A stretch of 7,571 nucleotides of DNA from NCBI GenBank assembly GCA_021808035.1, contig JAKBCG010000015.1, forward strand, positions 8,431 through 16,001, given 5' to 3'. Every line of letters begins with the position of its first letter. Within the stretch, counting starts at the first letter, position 1. This DNA comes from Pseudomonadota bacterium (GTDB taxonomy: Bacteria; Pseudomonadota; Gammaproteobacteria; Steroidobacterales; Steroidobacteraceae). Shown in pieces: positions 5,941 through 7,571 of the stretch. A model generated the notes under the pieces. That model saw only the letters and a program-made list of their open reading frames with translations. It was not told the origin of the DNA and did not search any database. The position numbers and the translations under genes were made by a program.

Positions 5941-6126
5941 ATGAGGATCGCAAAGCCCATTCTGATGGTCACGACGCCGGTCGGTCTGATCGGTGGCTTT
6001 CACGAGGCGTACCAGCTCGCGGGCAACCTGGTCTGGCTGATGGCCGCGATGGTGTCGGTGCTGACGGTGTTCGTCGCGTACCTGGTCAGGATCGCGCGTC
6101 GCGAGCGCGACGGCGCGACGCGCTAG
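5941..6126 (+). CDS. Small two-helix membrane protein, function unknown
   Basis: A 61-residue hydrophobic protein I do not recognise. Residues 7-20 (ILMVTTPVGLIGGF) form a short hydrophobic segment. A loop HEAYQLAG (21-28) follows, then a clear transmembrane helix at 29-49 (NLVWLMAAMVSVLTVFVAYLV) and a strongly basic tail, RIARRERDGATR. By the positive-inside rule the C-terminus should be cytoplasmic and the protein a hairpin in the inner membrane. Coding is supported by the start at the first ATG after a non-coding stretch, sensible amino-acid composition and a position just before the next gene (19-nt gap). Against it: no Shine-Dalgarno sequence is visible before 5941. An AT-rich patch TGTGGCTTAAT (5921-5931) could be an extended -10, which would give an almost leaderless transcript. 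It may head the operon that continues with the cyclodeaminase-family gene. Confidence 0.6.
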   Translation: MRIAKPILMVTTPVGLIGGFHEAYQLAGNLVWLMAAMVSVLTVFVAYLVRIARRERDGATR

Positions 6127-6145
6127 CGCCTCCGGCGCCGACCGG

Positions 6146-7108
6146 ATGCGTTCCATCGACGCCGCGACGCTCGCCTCGCTCCTCGAGCGGCGCGCATTGA
6201 TCGATGCACTCGACCGGGCGTTCGCGGGCGGCGCCGAGGTGCCGCCGCGAATCCATCACGACACCGGTGGCGGTACGCGACCCAATGCGCTGCTGATCAT
6301 GCCGGCGTGGTCGACGGCCTCGATCGGCGTAAAGCTCGTGACCGTGCACCGGGACAACGCGGCGCGCGGCGAGCCGGCGGTGCACGCGGCGTATGTGCTG
6401 TTCGACGCGGCGACCGGCGCGCCGCGCGCGATGCTCGACGGCACCGAGCTCACCCGGCGCCGCACCGCGGCGGTGGCTGCGCTCGCGGCCCGGTATCTCG
6501 CGCCGCCCGGCGCCGAACGGCTGCTGATGGTCGGCACCGGCAGCCTCGCGACCCACGTGATCGAGAGCCACGCGCTCGTCCGGCCGATCCGCGAGGTGCG
6601 GATCTGGGGGCGCCGCCGCGATCGCGCCGCCGCGATCGCGGATCGTCTAGCCGGGCGCGGATTCGCGGTCGCCGTCGCCGACGACCTCGCCGCCGCGGTC
6701 GCGTGGGCGGACATCGTCAGCTGCGCGACGCTCGCGACCGAACCGCTCGTGCGCGGCGCGTGGCTGCGCCCCGGCCAACACGTCGACCTGATCGGCGCCT
6801 ATACGCCGCAGATGCGCGAGATCGACGACGAGGGGCTGCGACGCGCGCGGATCTACGTCGATACCCGCGCCGGCGCGCTCACCGAGAGCGGCGAGCTCGT
6901 GCAGGCGATCGCCGCCGGCGTCCTCGCGCCGACGGATCTGTGCGGGGAGCTGGCTGACCTCGCACGCGGTCGGGTCGACGCGCGCCGGGGCCCGCAGGAG
7001 ATCACGTTGTTCAAGAGCGTCGGCACGGCGCTCGCCGACCTCGCCGCGGCGGAGTTCGCGGTCGCGGCGAGCGCCGCGCGCGAGCACGGTGACGAGGAGC
7101 GGGAATGA
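6146..7108 (+). CDS. Ornithine cyclodeaminase/mu-crystallin family NAD(P)-dependent protein
   Basis: A 320-residue protein of the family that includes ornithine cyclodeaminase (OCD), alanine dehydrogenase of archaea, lysine cyclodeaminase, ketimine (delta1-pyrroline-2-carboxylate) reductases and mu-crystallin. Seen: substrate-side GVKLVTVHRDN (K63), MLDGTELTRRRTAAVAALAARYLA (R106), the Rossmann turn VGTGSLATH (129-137) with the strand VRIWGRR (151-157), DLIGAYTPQMREID (214-227), and the C-terminal signature ITLFKSVGTALADLAAAE (286-303). The catalytic Asp of OCD (D228, in GGDCPGKTE) is not in the corresponding place (GAYTPQMRE), so a reductase or dehydrogenase acting on an imine or imino acid is likelier than true cyclodeamination. 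Start: ATG at 6146 matches the family N-terminus; no Shine-Dalgarno sequence is seen. A 5-bp GCGCC-TCC-GGCGC stem at 6126-6138 lies just upstream. The stop overlaps the next ATG (ATGA at 7105-7108). Confidence 0.93.
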   Translation: MRSIDAATLASLLERRALIDALDRAFAGGAEVPPRIHHDTGGGTRPNALLIMPAWSTASIGVKLVTVHRDNAARGEPAVHAAYVLFDAATGAPRAMLDGTELTRRRTAAVAALAARYLAPPGAERLLMVGTGSLATHVIESHALVRPIREVRIWGRRRDRAAAIADRLAGRGFAVAVADDLAAAVAWADIVSCATLATEPLVRGAWLRPGQHVDLIGAYTPQMREIDDEGLRRARIYVDTRAGALTESGELVQAIAAGVLAPTDLCGELADLARGRVDARRGPQEITLFKSVGTALADLAAAEFAVAASAAREHGDEERE

Positions 7109-7571
7109 TCAAAGGCGCGGAACTGCTGGTGGCGGCGCTGCACAACGAGGGGGTCGAACGGATCTACGGCCTGCCGGGCGAGGAGAACCTCGACGTCGTC
7201 GAGGCGCTGCGGCGCTCGCCGATCGAACTCGTGTTGACCCGGCACGAACAGGCGGCCGCGTTCATGGCGGCGACCCAGGGGCGCCTCACCGGCCGGCCGG
7301 GCGTGTGCCTGACGACGCTCGGCCCCGGTGCGCTGAATCTTGCGACCGGCGCCGCCTACGCGTTGCTCGGTGCGATGCCGATGGTGATGATCACCGGACA
7401 GAAGGGCGTGCTCTCGTCCCGCCAGGCGCGCTTCCAGGTCGTCGACGTCGTCGGCGCGATGAAGCCCTTGACGAAGCTCGCGCGGCAGATCGTCTCGCCG
7501 GCGACGATCCCGACGCTCGTGCGCGAGGCGTTTCGCGTCGCCGCGGAGGAGCGTCCCGGTCCGGTGCACCT
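7105..7571 (+). CDS. ThDP-dependent acetolactate-synthase-like enzyme, large subunit (5' part)
   Basis: The first 155 codons of a thiamine-diphosphate enzyme cut by the window edge (family members run to about 550 residues). Seen: opening GAELLVAALHNEGVERIYGLPGEENLD (4-30), RHEQAAAFMAATQGRLTG with E48 as the cofactor-activating glutamate, GVCLTTLGPGALNLATGAAYA, PMVMITGQK, and RFQVVDVVGAMKPLTK. This is the N-terminal PYR domain. The GEEN and GQK...RFQVVDVV...KPLTK motifs match the stand-alone group usually annotated as acetolactate synthase large subunit. The pyruvate-condensing reaction is therefore the default reading, but related decarboxylases or carboligases cannot be excluded from this part. 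The ATG at 7105 overlaps the previous stop; GAGGAG (7094-7099) lies inside the upstream gene at a good distance. The two proteins are therefore coupled and may act in one pathway. Confidence 0.9.
   Translation, partial: MIKGAELLVAALHNEGVERIYGLPGEENLDVVEALRRSPIELVLTRHEQAAAFMAATQGRLTGRPGVCLTTLGPGALNLATGAAYALLGAMPMVMITGQKGVLSSRQARFQVVDVVGAMKPLTKLARQIVSPATIPTLVREAFRVAAEERPGPVH

Noticed and set aside
4899..5972. Minus-strand frame of 357 codons opposite the crotonase-fold gene
   Set aside because: Shadow frame; Arg/Pro-rich, spans gene borders and has no domain.
1..7571. Abundant CGATCG/GCGATCGC words as a HIP1-like repeat
   Set aside because: They fall inside codons in GC-rich DNA and are not regularly spaced; composition explains them.
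1..7571. CRISPR array, tRNA, rRNA, insertion sequence or attachment site
   Set aside because: No spaced direct repeats, cloverleaf, rRNA-like conserved stretches, transposase motifs or terminal inverted repeats were seen.

Overview
The window is GC-rich, compact DNA whose third codon positions are strongly biased to G/C and whose shadow frames stay open for hundreds of codons. The proteins (E. coli-like Lrp/AsnC regulator, proteobacterial-type KatG, ECHDC3-like crotonase, acetolactate-synthase-like enzyme) suggest a high-GC proteobacterium. I cannot place it more precisely from sequence alone. There are no tRNA or rRNA genes, insertion sequences, CRISPR arrays or phage genes: this is chromosomal metabolic DNA.

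Left part (1-2385): a minus-strand PLP enzyme of the Cys/Met-metabolism (cystathionine gamma-lyase) fold runs off the left edge. Its conserved catalytic residues follow an N-terminal extension of about 110 residues not found in ordinary family members. Diverging from it across a 118-bp intergenic region is an Lrp/AsnC regulator. That region carries three copies of the hexamer TTGGCA, two of them forming a perfect inverted repeat. The layout resembles known Lrp-family regulator/PLP-lyase pairs (MdeR/MdeA and the DecR type), so local regulation of a sulfur amino acid or related amino acid enzyme is the natural inference.

Middle (2333-4684): a complete katG (bifunctional catalase-peroxidase) lies on the minus strand with all expected active-site residues. 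Its 3' end overlaps the 3' end of the lrp-like gene by 53 bp in convergent orientation, and a 9-bp-arm inverted repeat lies just past the katG stop. A 165-bp region separates katG from the next, divergent operon.

Right part (4685-7571, all plus strand): a small antibiotic-biosynthesis-monooxygenase (ABM) domain protein is followed after 1 nt by a crotonase-fold protein very like animal ECHDC3. The crotonase lacks both canonical hydratase glutamates. A sparse 340-bp stretch follows with a 26-codon mini-ORF, a small hairpin and a 61-residue two-helix membrane protein. An ornithine cyclodeaminase/mu-crystallin family reductase comes next, and its stop overlaps (ATGA) the start of a ThDP-dependent acetolactate-synthase-like enzyme that runs off the right edge.

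No complete, obviously new system is visible. The points most worth attention are the extended PLP enzyme with its divergent regulator and repeat-bearing promoter, the ABM/ECHDC3-like pair with altered catalytic residues, and the coupled cyclodeaminase-family/ThDP-enzyme pair preceded by a small membrane protein.
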